Source: Verrucomicrobiota bacterium (lineage in GTDB: Bacteria; Verrucomicrobiota; Verrucomicrobiia; Opitutales; Coraliomargaritaceae). Taken from it: DNA of 52,371 bases. The DNA lies in the NCBI GenBank assembly GCA_009908325.1, contig JAAAPI010000278.1:1-52371 (forward strand), read 5' to 3'. The translations under genes and the position numbers were made by a program. Every line of letters begins with the position of its first letter. The first letter of the stretch is position 1. Shown one piece after another: positions 44,241 through 52,371 of this stretch. The notes below the pieces were generated by a model, which searched no databases, was not told where the DNA came from, and saw nothing but the letters and a program-made list of their open reading frames with translations.

Positions 44241-44912
44241 ATGACACATTCTAAACAACCCCCTCTCCCCTGCCCGACCGCCATCCTTTGGGACCTTGAC
44301 GGCACCCTGATCGACCAAACCGCTTCGATTCTGCGTTGTTTTGCGGAAGTTATCACGGAGATGGGATACTCCACACCCGGAGAGTCGGCCATACGCCGCA
44401 GCATGGGTGGAACCATGGCCGAGACCATGGCGCTTTTCGTCGACGAAGCCAAGCTGGACGCTGCCTGCCGCGCCTTTCGTGCTCGCTTCCCGGAGATCAT
44501 GTTCGACGGGCTCATTGTCTTACCCGGCGGCCCCGAGCTGATCGAGCGGGCCTACAAAGCCCGCATCCCGCAGGCGCTCTTCACCAACAAACACGGCGAA
44601 ACGGCCCGTCAGGTCAGCCGCTACGCAGGGTTTTCAAAATACGTCCCCACCTGCATCGGCAGTGGCGATACGGAGTGGCACAAGCCACAGGCCGAGTTGA
44701 CCAACCACGTCCTGGCCAAAATCCACGCTCCCGCAGAGGGTGCAGTCATTATCGGCGACTCGCCCACCGATGTCGCCGTCGCTTCCAATGCGGGACTTCA
44801 TTGCTACGCCGTTGCCACCGGGGCACACAGTTGCGAAGAACTTCTGGAGGCCGGAGCAATCGCCGCTTTTCCATCGCTTCCTGAGCTGCATCCGTCTATC
44901 TCTCTGCCATGA
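44241..44912 (+). CDS. HAD-family phosphatase, second copy
   Basis: 223 residues from ATG 44241, 5 bp after the previous gene; a TTG at 44232 overlapping that stop (TTGA) is the alternative. Motif I is WDLDGTLIDQTAS, motif II FTNKHGET, motif III a Lys near EWHKPQAELT, and motif IV GDSPTDVAVASNAG. It is similar in layout to its upstream neighbour but diverged across the cap, so the two probably have different substrates. The stop overlaps the start of the YbgC-like gene (ATGA). Confidence 0.88.
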   Translation: MTHSKQPPLPCPTAILWDLDGTLIDQTASILRCFAEVITEMGYSTPGESAIRRSMGGTMAETMALFVDEAKLDAACRAFRARFPEIMFDGLIVLPGGPELIERAYKARIPQALFTNKHGETARQVSRYAGFSKYVPTCIGSGDTEWHKPQAELTNHVLAKIHAPAEGAVIIGDSPTDVAVASNAGLHCYAVATGAHSCEELLEAGAIAAFPSLPELHPSISLP

Positions 44913-45313
44913 TTCACAGTGTAACCAACATTCGCGTCCGCTACGCTGAAACCGACCGCATGGATGTGGTCTATCACAGTAACTACCTGATCTGGTTTGA
45001 AGCGGCCCGCATTCAAATGCTCGACGAGATCGGTATCCCCTACCGCGAGATCGAGGCCCGGGGGCTCTTCCTGCCCGTGCTCAGCGTGAGCGCCACTTTC
45101 AAAAGCCCCGCCCGCTTCGACGACCGGCTCGAAGTGCATCTCTTCATGAAGCGCAAACCCCGGGCCCGCATGCATTTCGACTACGAGGTGCTCCGTCAGG
45201 GTGAGCTACTCGCCACCGGCCAATCCAGCCACGGCTTTATGGACCGTCAGGGTAAAGGGCAGCGTCCCCCGGAAGACCTCCTCGCTAAATTCGAAAGTAT
45301 TTGGGCGAGTTGA
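44909..45313 (+). CDS. Acyl-CoA thioesterase, YbgC/4HBT family
   Basis: 134 residues in a hot-dog fold. RVRYAETDRMDVVYHSNYLI is the family signature, with the catalytic Asp in TDRMD, followed by WFEAARIQMLDEIGIPY and PARFDDRLEVHLF. It splits acyl-CoA or acyl-ACP thioesters; YbgC in E. coli links to phospholipid metabolism and sits beside tolQ, but no tol gene is here. It is the third gene of a tight set, sharing ATGA with the HAD gene. Confidence 0.92.
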   Translation: MIHSVTNIRVRYAETDRMDVVYHSNYLIWFEAARIQMLDEIGIPYREIEARGLFLPVLSVSATFKSPARFDDRLEVHLFMKRKPRARMHFDYEVLRQGELLATGQSSHGFMDRQGKGQRPPEDLLAKFESIWAS

Positions 45314-45319
45314 TTCCTT

Positions 45320-46249
45320 TCACTTCAGCCCGCTGGCCAGAACGGTTTGAAAATAGGGCGCTTCACTTTCGGTAGCCACTACATTGACCTCTATCTGCTG
45401 AAATCCCGCCGATTTCAGAAATTGATAGAGCGCGTTCTCCGAAAAGCCGAGCCAGACATCGGCATACAGTTCCCGGGCTTTTTCAAACGAATGCTCCAGG
45501 AGGTCGAGCACGATGAGCTCGCCGCCGGGCTTGAGGATGCGGTAGGCCTCCTCCACCGCCAGTTGCGGATGCTGCGCGTGGTGGAGCGCTTGACTGAGCA
45601 GTGCCAGATCCACGCTCTGCGGCTTGAGCGGCACCGCTTCGATGTCGCCCAGCACGTAGCGTAAATTCGTCAATTCGTTTTTCGCCGCCAGATCGCTGCC
45701 GAATTCCACCATTTTGGGCGAGTTATCGATGCAGATGACCTCCTCGGCCCGGCGCGCAAGGAGTTGCGATACAAGCCCCTCGCCAGCCCCCAGATCCGCG
45801 ATCGTTATCTTTGGTGTGAGGTGCAGCAGGCAGTGCCCGATCGCCTCCCAGCTGCGACCGGGGCAGTAGTTTTTACCCAGGCGCCCCGCGACCGAGTTGA
45901 AGTATTGCTCCGAGCGCTGCTTCCTTTTCTCCAGAATACGCTTCAAATTCTCGAGGTCCCCTACGATCTGTTCGGACGCCTCGACCGAGGTGCACGCCGC
46001 GTCCATAAGGGACAGGCCCTGCGCGTTAAATTGCCGGTTGATGGCGTAAAAGGTTTTTTTGCCCTCCCGCCGGTCGTGGACCAATTCACCTTGCCGCAGC
46101 AGGCCGAGGTGCGACGAAATGCGCGATTGGCCCATATCAAGGATCTCCTGAAGCTCGGCCACCGAAAGCTCTTCGCGGCGCAGCAGCGCAAGAATCCGGA
46201 CACGCGTCGAGTCTGCCAGTAGTTTGAGGGTCTCCCAGGAATCAGCCAT
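45320..46249 (-). CDS. ArsR-type regulator fused to SAM methyltransferase
   Basis: 309 residues. Residues 1-85 are an ArsR winged helix (LKLLADSTRVRILALL, then ELSVAELQEILDMGQSRIS, then GKKTFYAINRQ). Residues 135-300 are a class I methyltransferase (TIADLGAGEGLVSQLL, CIDNSPKMVEFGS, ALLSQALHHAQHP). The fusion is known in other bacteria, often near methionine or SAH-recycling genes; no such gene is adjacent here. The link suggests a regulator that senses SAM or SAH through the second domain. It follows rsmJ by 62 bp. Confidence 0.9.
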   Translation of the reverse strand: MADSWETLKLLADSTRVRILALLRREELSVAELQEILDMGQSRISSHLGLLRQGELVHDRREGKKTFYAINRQFNAQGLSLMDAACTSVEASEQIVGDLENLKRILEKRKQRSEQYFNSVAGRLGKNYCPGRSWEAIGHCLLHLTPKITIADLGAGEGLVSQLLARRAEEVICIDNSPKMVEFGSDLAAKNELTNLRYVLGDIEAVPLKPQSVDLALLSQALHHAQHPQLAVEEAYRILKPGGELIVLDLLEHSFEKARELYADVWLGFSENALYQFLKSAGFQQIEVNVVATESEAPYFQTVLASGLK

Positions 46250-46311
46250 GACAGGGATTTAGAATCGATCCGCCGGAAACTGGCAAGGCACAAAGACTTT
46301 TAGCGCACCAT

Positions 46312-47157
46312 CTAATTCCTCAAATAAACATCGAACCGATTGCTTTTCCCCGCGAATACGTGGCTGGGCTTCGCATCCGACAAAGCAGAAGCGATCCGTG
46401 GGCGCTTCACCACAATGCGCTGAACTCTGGTCGTGCAGGCTGCTTGAAAAAGCCGCCCGGCATCGGTATCGGCACCTACGACGTCATGCAGAATGCGCAT
46501 CTCTTTCTTTACCAGGGCGCTTTTCCGGCGTGGGGGAAACATGGGATCCAGGTAAATGACATCCGGCTGGTTCGCCTCGGAAAGCGACGTCAGGTAGTCG
46601 ACCGCATCCCCGGATTCCAGGGATAAGCGGCCAATCGTTTGAAGAAAATCGGGTGCCTGCAGGGCTTTTTCCGAGCGCGCATGCTCCAGCGCACTCCCCA
46701 GAAGCGCCCTCACTTCGGGCACCCGCTCGACCATCCGGACGGAGGCACCCAGGCTGGCCAGGATGAAAGCATCGCGCCCCAATCCGGCCGTGGTATCGAG
46801 CACGCGGGGGTGCGACGATGCGCTTAAGCCGACTGCCTTGGCCAACATCTGCTGCTTGCCGCCACCTTTGAGTCGCCGGTAGTTGAGCGTGGGACTGGAG
46901 AAGTCCGCGCTCAGGCTCAACATCGAATCCGCATCCAGCTGCAGGAGGCGGAGCGGATTTTCCGATGCCAGAAAAACGCTGGCCCGGGCACCGTCGCACC
47001 GTGAAACCTGTTCGCGGATAAAGGACTCGAGCTGCTTCAACTTGGCTGACTCTAAATGACTTGCGTCGATATTCGGCACCGCGAAGCGCTGCGCCAACGC
47101 TTTGGCTTCGGGTCGCGAAGAATCACCTGCGGAAAGGACGGCGCAGATGCCGCTCAT
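46312..47157 (-). CDS. rsmJ: 16S rRNA m2G1516 methyltransferase RsmJ
   Basis: 281 residues. LNYRRLKGGGKQQMLAKAVG, RVLDTTAGLGRDAFILASLG and the catalytic-site run DVIYLDPMFPPRRKSALVKK followed by EMRILHDVVG are the RsmJ signature. It methylates G1516 of 16S rRNA. The ATG overlaps the stop of the sugar dehydrogenase gene by 4 bp (ATGA), a coupling whose purpose is not obvious. Confidence 0.94.
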   Translation of the reverse strand: MSGICAVLSAGDSSRPEAKALAQRFAVPNIDASHLESAKLKQLESFIREQVSRCDGARASVFLASENPLRLLQLDADSMLSLSADFSSPTLNYRRLKGGGKQQMLAKAVGLSASSHPRVLDTTAGLGRDAFILASLGASVRMVERVPEVRALLGSALEHARSEKALQAPDFLQTIGRLSLESGDAVDYLTSLSEANQPDVIYLDPMFPPRRKSALVKKEMRILHDVVGADTDAGRLFQAACTTRVQRIVVKRPRIASALSDAKPSHVFAGKSNRFDVYLRN

Positions 47158-48566
47158 TGGACCGGCACAAGGCGGACAACTTTATCCGGCCGGTTGAGGA
47201 CAAGGTAGAGATAGCCATCCGGCCCGGAAGCCACATCACGCACCCTTCCCTCTCCTTTCAGGATGATCTCGTGATCCGTAACGGTGTCGCCATCAATCTG
47301 TAGACGATGCAACTCCTGAGAGGCGAGCCCGCCCACAAAGAGATCATGCTTCCATTCCGGAAAAACGTCCCCCTCATAAAAATCGATTCCGCAAACGGCA
47401 ATCGACGGCGTCCAGTGCAACAGCGGCTGCTCCATTCCAGGAGCGGCCGTTTTGTCGGTAATCGGCGTTCCGCTGTAGTTCATGCCATGGGTGATGACTG
47501 GCCAGCCGTAATTGAGGCCTTTTTCAATGAGGTTGGTTTCGTCCCCGCCCCGCGGCCCATGCTCGGTTGAGTAGATCGCTCCGGTCACCGGGTGGGCATC
47601 CAATCCCTGGGGGTTGCGGTTTCCATAGGTCCAGATGCTCTTGTAGGCACCACTTTTATCGACGAATGGATTGTCCTCCGGAATGCGTCCGTCGTCATGT
47701 ATGCGGTGAATCTTACCGTTGGGCCGGGAAAGGTCTTGCGCCTGATCCTGCACACCTCGGTCGCCAATGCTGAAAAACAGGTAACCATCCTGAAAAACAA
47801 AGCGGGTTCCAAAATGAACACCCCTCGGCGTATGAAATGATTCGGGGACCTCAAAGATGACTTCTTCATCGACCCACTGGTTGCCGTTTAAGCGCCCCAG
47901 TACAACCTTGGTCATGTAGGCATCCGGGTCGCGTGCGTTGTCCGCCGCGGCGGAAAAACCGAGATAAATCCAACCGTTCTGCTCGTATTCCGGATGCGCG
48001 GCCACTTCCATCAGACCGCCCTGCCGCTTGGCCAGCACCGTTGGCAAGCCCTGGACCGGAGGGCCCAATCGCCCGTTTTTCCAAATACGCAGGTCGCCCG
48101 GCTTCTCGGTAATGAGCGCATGGCTCGGCGAGAAAAAATAGATCGACCAGGGTGTATCCAGCCCCTCAATCACGGTTTCGACTTCAAACCGGTAGCCGCC
48201 GGCTTCGTAACGGTTCCCGGTCTTTCGAACGACCGGGGTCTTTTCACGGCGAGCCTTTTGACTCATCTCGTCGATGTAAATCTCCAACGAGCGAATTTCT
48301 TTGTTTGACAGGGCATCCTTAAAGCTGGGCATACCGGCATCGAGGTTCCCCTCGCGGACGTATTCGAGAAAGCTGACCGATTGCCCCACCTCCTTCCAGG
48401 ATGACCTGTCGAGCAGTGAACCACCGAGTCCACCCCCCAGGTCAGGACCATGGCAACTCAGGCAATACTGCTCGTAAAGTCTCTCCACGGCCCCCGTGCC
48501 GATGCGGTTTTGGCCGTGGGTCGTCGATATGGAAAGGAGAAGGAGCAACACCAATATTTGTTTCAT
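47154..48566 (-). CDS. Cytochrome c-PQQ sugar dehydrogenase fusion
   Basis: 470 residues. A signal peptide (MKQILVLLLLLSISTTHG) is followed by a small cytochrome c domain with CLSCH (Cys35, Cys38, His39) and a candidate axial Met79 (LDAGMPSF). The rest (about 115-470) is a beta-propeller of the soluble aldose sugar dehydrogenase (YliI) type: PWSIYFFSPSHALITEKPG, then GLMEVAAHPEYEQNGWIYL, then YSTEHGPRGGDETNLIEKGL. PQQ-dependent sugar oxidation with electrons handed to its own haem is the likely role in the periplasm. Most YliI proteins lack the cytochrome part. No PQQ biosynthesis gene is nearby. Confidence 0.9.
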   Translation of the reverse strand: MKQILVLLLLLSISTTHGQNRIGTGAVERLYEQYCLSCHGPDLGGGLGGSLLDRSSWKEVGQSVSFLEYVREGNLDAGMPSFKDALSNKEIRSLEIYIDEMSQKARREKTPVVRKTGNRYEAGGYRFEVETVIEGLDTPWSIYFFSPSHALITEKPGDLRIWKNGRLGPPVQGLPTVLAKRQGGLMEVAAHPEYEQNGWIYLGFSAAADNARDPDAYMTKVVLGRLNGNQWVDEEVIFEVPESFHTPRGVHFGTRFVFQDGYLFFSIGDRGVQDQAQDLSRPNGKIHRIHDDGRIPEDNPFVDKSGAYKSIWTYGNRNPQGLDAHPVTGAIYSTEHGPRGGDETNLIEKGLNYGWPVITHGMNYSGTPITDKTAAPGMEQPLLHWTPSIAVCGIDFYEGDVFPEWKHDLFVGGLASQELHRLQIDGDTVTDHEIILKGEGRVRDVASGPDGYLYLVLNRPDKVVRLVPVQ

Positions 48567-48643
48567 AATTGATTCGTAGGGCCTATTTTCAGGATTTGCA
48601 AAAAGATTGCGAGCTTAGGTCATTCCGGTTTTTCTGAGGGTGG

Positions 48644-49909
48644 ATGAAATTTTTGGAAATTTGGGGCGACCTCCTATTACCGACGGGCCGGTTTGTCATT
48701 CAGGACCTCTGGCAACTGCTTTTGCTGGGCGTTGTCGTCCTGGCCGTCGGTCGACTGGTCAAACCGGCGAACGCCGAGCTTCTGGACAAAACATCGCCCC
48801 GGCTCTGGCTGCGGCGGAACCTCGGCTTCCTTCTCGTTTGGATCGCCCTGGTCATCAGCAGCTGGATCCTCGAAACACTCGGCGGGAGTGCATCCTTCTT
48901 TCGTTTCTTTGCCTGTCTCGGGGCGCTCTGGATTCTCATTGGCCTTTTCACCAGTCTTTTGCGCGAACGTTTCTGGGCGCGGTCGCTGGCCTTTGTTCTC
49001 TTTATCATTAGCGGCTTACACGCCATCGCTTACGCCGAGGGCAGCATTGAGGCGATCCAACGGATCGAGTTTACGGTGGGCACCGTCACCGTTTCTGCCT
49101 GGGGCTTGGCTGCCGGCTTGCTCGCCTTTGCCCTGACTCTTTGGATCAGCCTGGGGGTCGCTCACCTGATTGAAAAACAGGTGCAGTCGCAGCGCCGTCT
49201 GAGCCCATCTTTGAAGGTCCTCATTATCAAGGTGGTTCGTATTCTTCTGCTTATCGTGGCCGCAATGATTGCGCTGAGTTCGATGGGTGTCAATTTGGCG
49301 AGCCTCACGGTATTGGGCGGTGCGATTGGTTTGGGTCTGGGCTTTGGTCTCCAGAAAGTGGTGTCCAATTTTGTCAGTGGCGTCCTCCTGCTTCTCGACC
49401 GATCCATCAAGCCGGGCGATGTCATTGAAATCGATGGCACCTACGGGTGGATCAACAACCTACGGGCCCGTTATGCCTCGGTCATCACCCGCGACGGCAC
49501 CGAGCACTTGATTCCAAATGAGGACCTCATCACCCAGCGCGTGATCAACTGGTCCTTCACCGATGAGTTGGTGCGTATCAAACTTCCTGTCGGCGTTTCC
49601 TACAAAGCGGATCCCCATGAATGCATCCGCCTCGTTTTGGAAGCGGTCGAGAGCCATGAGCGTGTATTAAAGGACCCGGCACCCAATTGTTTGCTAACAG
49701 GGTTCGGCGATAGCTCGGTCAACCTCGAGCTGCGCTTTTGGCTGGGCGATCCCTCCAACGGCATCGGAAACGTAAAAAGCCATCTCCTCCTGGCTATTTG
49801 GGATACGTTAAAGGAACACACTATCGAGATTCCCTTTCCTCAGCGCGACCTCCATCTGCGTTCCAGCGATGTCGATTTCGTGCAACGCACTCATCCCGAC
49901 CCTGATTAG
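48644..49909 (+). CDS. MscS-family mechanosensitive channel
   Basis: 421 residues. The N-terminal 190 residues carry about five membrane helices in addition to the core. The pore helix is [20 protein letters not shown] and the beta-domain follows with [19 protein letters not shown], then [18 protein letters not shown] and [17 protein letters not shown]. It opens on hypo-osmotic shock to release solutes. A plausible ribosome site (GAGGGTGG) precedes the ATG 48644. The gene is divergent from the sugar dehydrogenase gene. Confidence 0.94.
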   Translation: MKFLEIWGDLLLPTGRFVIQDLWQLLLLGVVVLAVGRLVKPANAELLDKTSPRLWLRRNLGFLLVWIALVISSWILETLGGSASFFRFFACLGALWILIGLFTSLLRERFWARSLAFVLFIISGLHAIAYAEGSIEAIQRIEFTVGTVTVSAWGLAAGLLAFALTLWISLGVAHLIEKQVQSQRRLSPSLKVLIIKVVRILLLIVAAMIALSSMGVNLASLTVLGGAIGLGLGFGLQKVVSNFVSGVLLLLDRSIKPGDVIEIDGTYGWINNLRARYASVITRDGTEHLIPNEDLITQRVINWSFTDELVRIKLPVGVSYKADPHECIRLVLEAVESHERVLKDPAPNCLLTGFGDSSVNLELRFWLGDPSNGIGNVKSHLLLAIWDTLKEHTIEIPFPQRDLHLRSSDVDFVQRTHPDPD

Positions 49910-49911
49910 CC

Positions 49912-50682
49912 TTGGCCAAAGTATCCAAATCTCGACTCGATGAGCTGCTTGTCGCTCAGGGTTTGGCCGATTCCCGCTCGCAGGCCAAAGCGCTCATCCT
50001 CGCCGGGAAGGTTCTACTCGGCACGGAGCGGCTGGACAAACCGGGGCGCAGCGTGCCCGCGGATACGGCGCTCACCGTGGAAAAGCCGCCCCGCTTTGTC
50101 AGCCGCGGCGGTGACAAGCTGGAAGGCTTTCTTGATCGTTTTCAGATCTCCATGGAAGGGCAGCATGTGCTCGACGTCGGTGCGTCCACCGGCGGCTTCA
50201 CGGATTGCGCACTCCAGCGCGGAGCCCTCAGCGCGACCTGCGTCGATGTGGGCCGCGCACAGATGCACAACAAACTTATCCAGGACCCCCGCGTCACGAA
50301 CCTGGAAAAAACCAACGCCCGGCACCTGAAACCGGGCGATCTACCACGCGATACCTACCCGCGCATCGTCATGGATCTGTCCTTCATTTCGCTGACCAAG
50401 GTGCTCCCTGCGGTTTGGCCGTTTCTGGCACCGGAGGGGGTGCTTATCGCGCTGGTCAAACCCCAATTCGAAGCCGAAAAACACGAGGTCGACGCGGGGC
50501 GCGGAATCATCCGCGATGCGGCGATACACGACCGGGTCCTCCAACAGGTGCAGGACTTCGCTCTGGGAAATTTACCCCAATCCGAGCTTATCGGCACAAT
50601 GGATTCACCGATCAAAGGAACCGACGGCAACCGGGAGTTCTTACTCGGGCTGACCGTAAGCCAGAAACATCCAACTGCCTAA
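49912..50682 (+). CDS. tlyA: TlyA-family rRNA 2'-O-methyltransferase
   Basis: 256 residues starting at TTG 49912, 2 bp after the MscS stop. An N-terminal S4 RNA-binding domain ([20 protein letters not shown]) joins an FtsJ-like methyltransferase ([19 protein letters not shown], then [20 protein letters not shown], then [14 protein letters not shown] and LVKPQFEAE). The family is named hemolysin A for history, but it methylates rRNA cytidines (23S C1920 and, in the longer type, 16S C1409). The 5' neighbour mscS is likely co-transcribed. Confidence 0.93.
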   Translation: MAKVSKSRLDELLVAQGLADSRSQAKALILAGKVLLGTERLDKPGRSVPADTALTVEKPPRFVSRGGDKLEGFLDRFQISMEGQHVLDVGASTGGFTDCALQRGALSATCVDVGRAQMHNKLIQDPRVTNLEKTNARHLKPGDLPRDTYPRIVMDLSFISLTKVLPAVWPFLAPEGVLIALVKPQFEAEKHEVDAGRGIIRDAAIHDRVLQQVQDFALGNLPQSELIGTMDSPIKGTDGNREFLLGLTVSQKHPTA

Positions 50683-50937
50683 CCAATATCAACACACAAA
50701 TACGCTTGATCCTGTCCTGTCAGCCGTTCGCGGTGATCGTAGCCGGATGGCTCTGCCGTCCGCACCAGCGTTGTTGGTTAAGCCGGACAAGCAGACCCAG
50801 CACAAAGCAGGCGGCAAAGCCAACCTGCCTACAACCAAATATTTTCTGATCTTCTGTTGTCACCCGCTCACTGCCCGAAGAAGTTCGGAAGCAAGCAAGG
50901 CAAGCTGGAGACGTTGGCGACTAGTATGAAGCTCAAC
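50683..50937. other. Intergenic stretch, no supported feature
   Basis: Together with the following terminator this gap is just over 300 bp, between tlyA and rpmE, which converge. A 60-codon open frame (50747-50929) has no ribosome site and no recognisable protein. Small inverted repeats such as GCAGG with CCTGC near 50802-50828 are too weak to interpret. I saw no tRNA. Confidence 0.6.
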
Positions 50938-50966
50938 AAAAAAACCCCGTCCGGATAGACAGGGCC
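50938..50966 (-). terminator. Rho-independent terminator after rpmE
   Basis: Read on the minus strand, CCCTGTC pairs with GACGGGG (one G-T wobble) around a 5-base loop, TATCC, and is followed by seven Ts (50938-50944). This ends the rpmJ-rpmE transcript, 28 bp after the rpmE stop. Confidence 0.8.
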
Positions 50967-50993
50967 TTTTGAAAATGACTGGGTGCTCTTGAA

Positions 50994-51239
50994 CTAGCGA
51001 CGACGGCTGAACTTGTTTTGGAATTTTTCGACGCGGCCCGCCGTGTCGACAAAACGCTTTTCGCCCGTGAACGCAGGATGCGAGTCTGCCGTGATATCAC
51101 AAATGATCACCTGGTGTTCCACTCCATCGATGGTCTCTGTCTTGCTGCCGCGCATTGTTGAGCGGGTCAAAAACTTGTGACCGGTGGAGACGTCGACAAA
51201 TGCGACAGGATTGAGCTTGGGATGAATTTCAGCTTTCAC
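50994..51239 (-). CDS. rpmE2: Ribosomal protein L31, type B
   Basis: 81 residues starting at GTG 51239. KAEIHPKLNPVAFVDVSTG and ADSHPAFTGEKRFVDTAGRV are the L31 signature. The zinc-binding CxxC of type A L31 is absent, so this is the zinc-free type B form. In many bacteria type B copies replace the zinc form when zinc is scarce (Zur control); if this is the only copy, it would simply be the standard L31. No Zur box could be identified with confidence. Confidence 0.95.
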   Translation of the reverse strand: MKAEIHPKLNPVAFVDVSTGHKFLTRSTMRGSKTETIDGVEHQVIICDITADSHPAFTGEKRFVDTAGRVEKFQNKFSRRR

Positions 51240-51318
51240 GATAATGGATCTCGGTTTGGTTAGACAGCTACATGGAGGAGATTGCCTCCGCCGCGGAGCC
51301 GTGCAAATTGAAGTGGAA

Positions 51319-51444
51319 TTAGCCCTGGCGAGCCTTGAAGCGCGGGTTTGTCTTGCAGATTACGTAGACGCGGCCTTTGCGGCGAACGACCTGGCAATCC
51401 GGATGACGATCTTTCAGCGATTTAATGGAGGATACAACTTTCAT
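51319..51444 (-). CDS. rpmJ: Ribosomal protein L36, YkgO-like type B
   Basis: 41 residues from ATG 51444; a longer frame to 51612 has no L36 features before this [23 protein letters not shown] and [16 protein letters not shown] match the YkgO-like form that lacks the complete four-ligand zinc ribbon of the C+ type. It precedes rpmE by 79 bp on the same strand, so both zinc-free variants are made together. The promoter must lie in 51445-51589, shared with the divergent toxin-antitoxin genes. Confidence 0.92.
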   Translation of the reverse strand: MKVVSSIKSLKDRHPDCQVVRRKGRVYVICKTNPRFKARQG

Positions 51445-51589
51445 AACGAATTTGGAAAAACGGTGGAGAAAGGCGGTCTGAGACTGCCTTGTCAATACAA
51501 AGCTAAACATATTTGTAAAAATGCTTGCCCTTGCCGATGGCAAAAACAAAGAATTTGACAAACGCACGTTATCCCGCACGCTTAACACC

Positions 51590-51832
51590 ATGACCACGAT
51601 AACTGCAACCAACGCCCGGAATAAGCTCTACAACCTTATCGACGAAGCAAACACCTCACACATCCCGATTCAGATTACCGGCAAGCGGGGCAATGCCGTG
51701 CTTGTTTCAGAGCATGACTGGAAAGCCATTTCCGAAACGATTCATCTAAGCGCCATTCCCGGCATGGTGGATTCGATAAAAGAGGGAATGAACGAGAAGA
51801 TTGAAGACTGCAGCGATACGATTGAGTGGTGA
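51590..51832 (+). CDS. YefM-type antitoxin
   Basis: 80 residues from ATG 51590; a longer frame to 51521 is unlikely. [17 protein letters not shown] is the typical Phd/YefM DNA-binding N-terminus, followed by [20 protein letters not shown] and an acidic C-terminal tail ([16 protein letters not shown]) that would wrap the toxin. It should bind its own promoter and neutralise the toxin encoded next. The genes overlap by 4 bp (GTGA), with the antitoxin first. Confidence 0.9.
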   Translation: MTTITATNARNKLYNLIDEANTSHIPIQITGKRGNAVLVSEHDWKAISETIHLSAIPGMVDSIKEGMNEKIEDCSDTIEW

Positions 51833-52095
51833 ATTACAGGATCGTATACGCCAAGCAGGCCCAAAAGGATGCAAAGAAAATCTCCCGAAGTAATTTAAAG
51901 GAGAAAGCACTTGAACTGATCAATCTACTGGGGGAAGACCCATTCAGAAATCCCCCGGAGTTTGAGGCATTGGTTGGTGACTTGGCGGGTGCTTATTCCA
52001 GACGAATCAACATTCAGCACAGATTGGTGTATCAGGTTTACGAAGAAGAGAAGGTAGTGAAAATTTTACGGATGTGGTCGCATTATGGTGATTAA
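51829..52095 (+). CDS. Txe/YoeB-type ribonuclease toxin
   Basis: 88 residues from GTG 51829, which overlaps the antitoxin stop (GTGA); GTG 51826 is equally possible. The RelE fold is seen as YRIVYAKQAQKDAKKISRS, then NPPEFEALVGDLAGAYSRRI, then HRLVYQVYEEEKVVKILRMW and SHYGD. The C-terminal Arg, His and Tyr pattern fits YoeB/Txe, which cut mRNA on the ribosome. The length is normal, so the pair appears intact. Confidence 0.9.
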   Translation: MNYRIVYAKQAQKDAKKISRSNLKEKALELINLLGEDPFRNPPEFEALVGDLAGAYSRRINIQHRLVYQVYEEEKVVKILRMWSHYGD

Positions 52096-52122
52096 AGTGT
52101 CAAGTCGGTGGTCACAGCTCCC

Positions 52123-52137
52123 GGGGGCTGAGCCCCT
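52123..52137. other. Short GC hairpin after the toxin gene
   Basis: GGGGC pairs with GCCCC across a TGA loop (52124-52136), 28 bp past the toxin stop. There is no T tract behind it, so I do not call it a terminator. The region 52096-52296 otherwise shows no gene. Confidence 0.35.
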
Positions 52138-52296
52138 CCGCGAGGTAGCTCTGCGTTGAAATAGAAAACTGCAAAAGAAATCCTATCCGACGTATATTTA
52201 AAACCGCTGACTCTCGCTGACCAGACATCATCGCTACGTGGTAAGTAGGCAGGATCCAATATTGCGTTTTCGCTCGGTTGTCATTTGTCTCTTTAT

Positions 52297-52371
52297 ATGT
52301 CCGACGAGAACCAACCTTCCCCGGAAAGTGTCGCCATTGATAAAGCGTTGCGCATCGCCGAGCTTCAGGCA
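52297..52371 (+). CDS. Unknown protein, N-terminal start (runs off window)
   Basis: An ATG at 52297 opens a frame of 25 codons to the end of the window without a stop (MSDENQPSPESVAIDKALRI, then AELQA). Too short to assign a family. Its composition (acidic start, then an amphipathic helix) looks like coding sequence, and the upstream 200 bp hold no competing gene. Confidence 0.5.
   Translation, partial: MSDENQPSPESVAIDKALRIAELQA

Noticed and set aside
50747..50929. Small plus-strand gene between tlyA and rpmE
   Set aside because: No ribosome site and no recognisable protein; probably chance.
51445..51589. Precise promoter for rpmJ or the antitoxin
   Set aside because: TTGACA and TTTACA-like boxes occur on both strands, but no spacing with a good -10 box stands out.
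1..52371. tRNA, rRNA or other structural RNA genes
   Set aside because: I looked for T-loop-like GGTTCGA runs and long conserved rRNA segments and saw none outside coding genes.

Overview
The window looks like ordinary chromosome of a Gram-negative bacterium of the Verrucomicrobiota, most likely the Opitutales/Puniceicoccales side. This is inference from content: lipid A/LPS core genes, a secreted FG-GAP protein, LpxL and Mla-type envelope genes, type B L31 and L36, a PEGA/sulfatase-modifying-factor-domain protein and a rarely fused ArsR-methyltransferase. Base composition is moderately GC-rich, except for a visibly AT-richer LPS block at the left end. I found no rRNA, tRNA, CRISPR array, prophage or insertion sequence.

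Layout. 1-6527 (minus strand): LPS core cluster, read right to left: an RfaY-like kinase, a WaaE-like GT2, two GT4 glycosyltransferases, a WaaP/KdkA-like kinase, a GT90, a methyltransferase, and a glycosyltransferase-like gene cut by the window edge. 6765-6923: a lone Phd/YefM-type antitoxin gene. 7038-8438: an LpxL-type acyltransferase fused to half of a GT9 heptosyltransferase. 8626-9096: a conserved-looking small protein. 9093-10881: peptide ABC permeases OppC/OppB. 11043-16122: a secreted trio (PDZ-less HtrA protease, a 594-residue exported protein, a 9-repeat FG-GAP protein). 16152-16358: two tandem copies of a 98-bp element with inverted ends.

16391-20882 (minus): a five-gene operon with pyruvate dehydrogenase E1 alpha, E1 beta and E2, a single-domain YkoF thiamine-binding protein, and peptide deformylase. 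21076-21400: a 93-bp tandem repeat array carrying covarying hairpins. 21458-31414: holA, a membrane sensor kinase with a dead receiver domain, leuA (opposite strand), coaC, a large pseudokinase-PEGA-FGE-like fusion, and an M29 aminopeptidase. 31420-37232 (minus): malQ, lepB, the pxpBCA 5-oxoprolinase genes and a left-handed beta-helix transferase. 37349-43465: hflX facing a minus-strand operon of MlaE/MlaF/MlaD, a PqiC-like lipoprotein and an NRAMP-fold transporter with changed metal-site motifs. 43567-45313: two HAD phosphatases and a YbgC thioesterase with touching or overlapping ends. 45320-48566 (minus): cytochrome c-sugar dehydrogenase, rsmJ and an ArsR-methyltransferase fusion. 48644-52371: an MscS channel, tlyA, rpmE and rpmJ (type B forms), a YefM-Txe toxin-antitoxin pair and the start of one more gene.

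How the genes work together. The dominant theme is the cell envelope: LPS core assembly and phosphorylation, lipid A acylation, phospholipid trafficking, protein export and periplasmic quality control. The second theme is central metabolism (pyruvate to acetyl-CoA, leucine, CoA, oxoproline and glucan recycling). I did not find a clearly new multi-gene defence or signalling system. The strongest unusual items are the LpxL-GT9 half fusion, the doubly degenerate kinase-PEGA-FGE protein, the covarying hairpin repeat array, and the thiamine-binding protein inside the pyruvate dehydrogenase operon.
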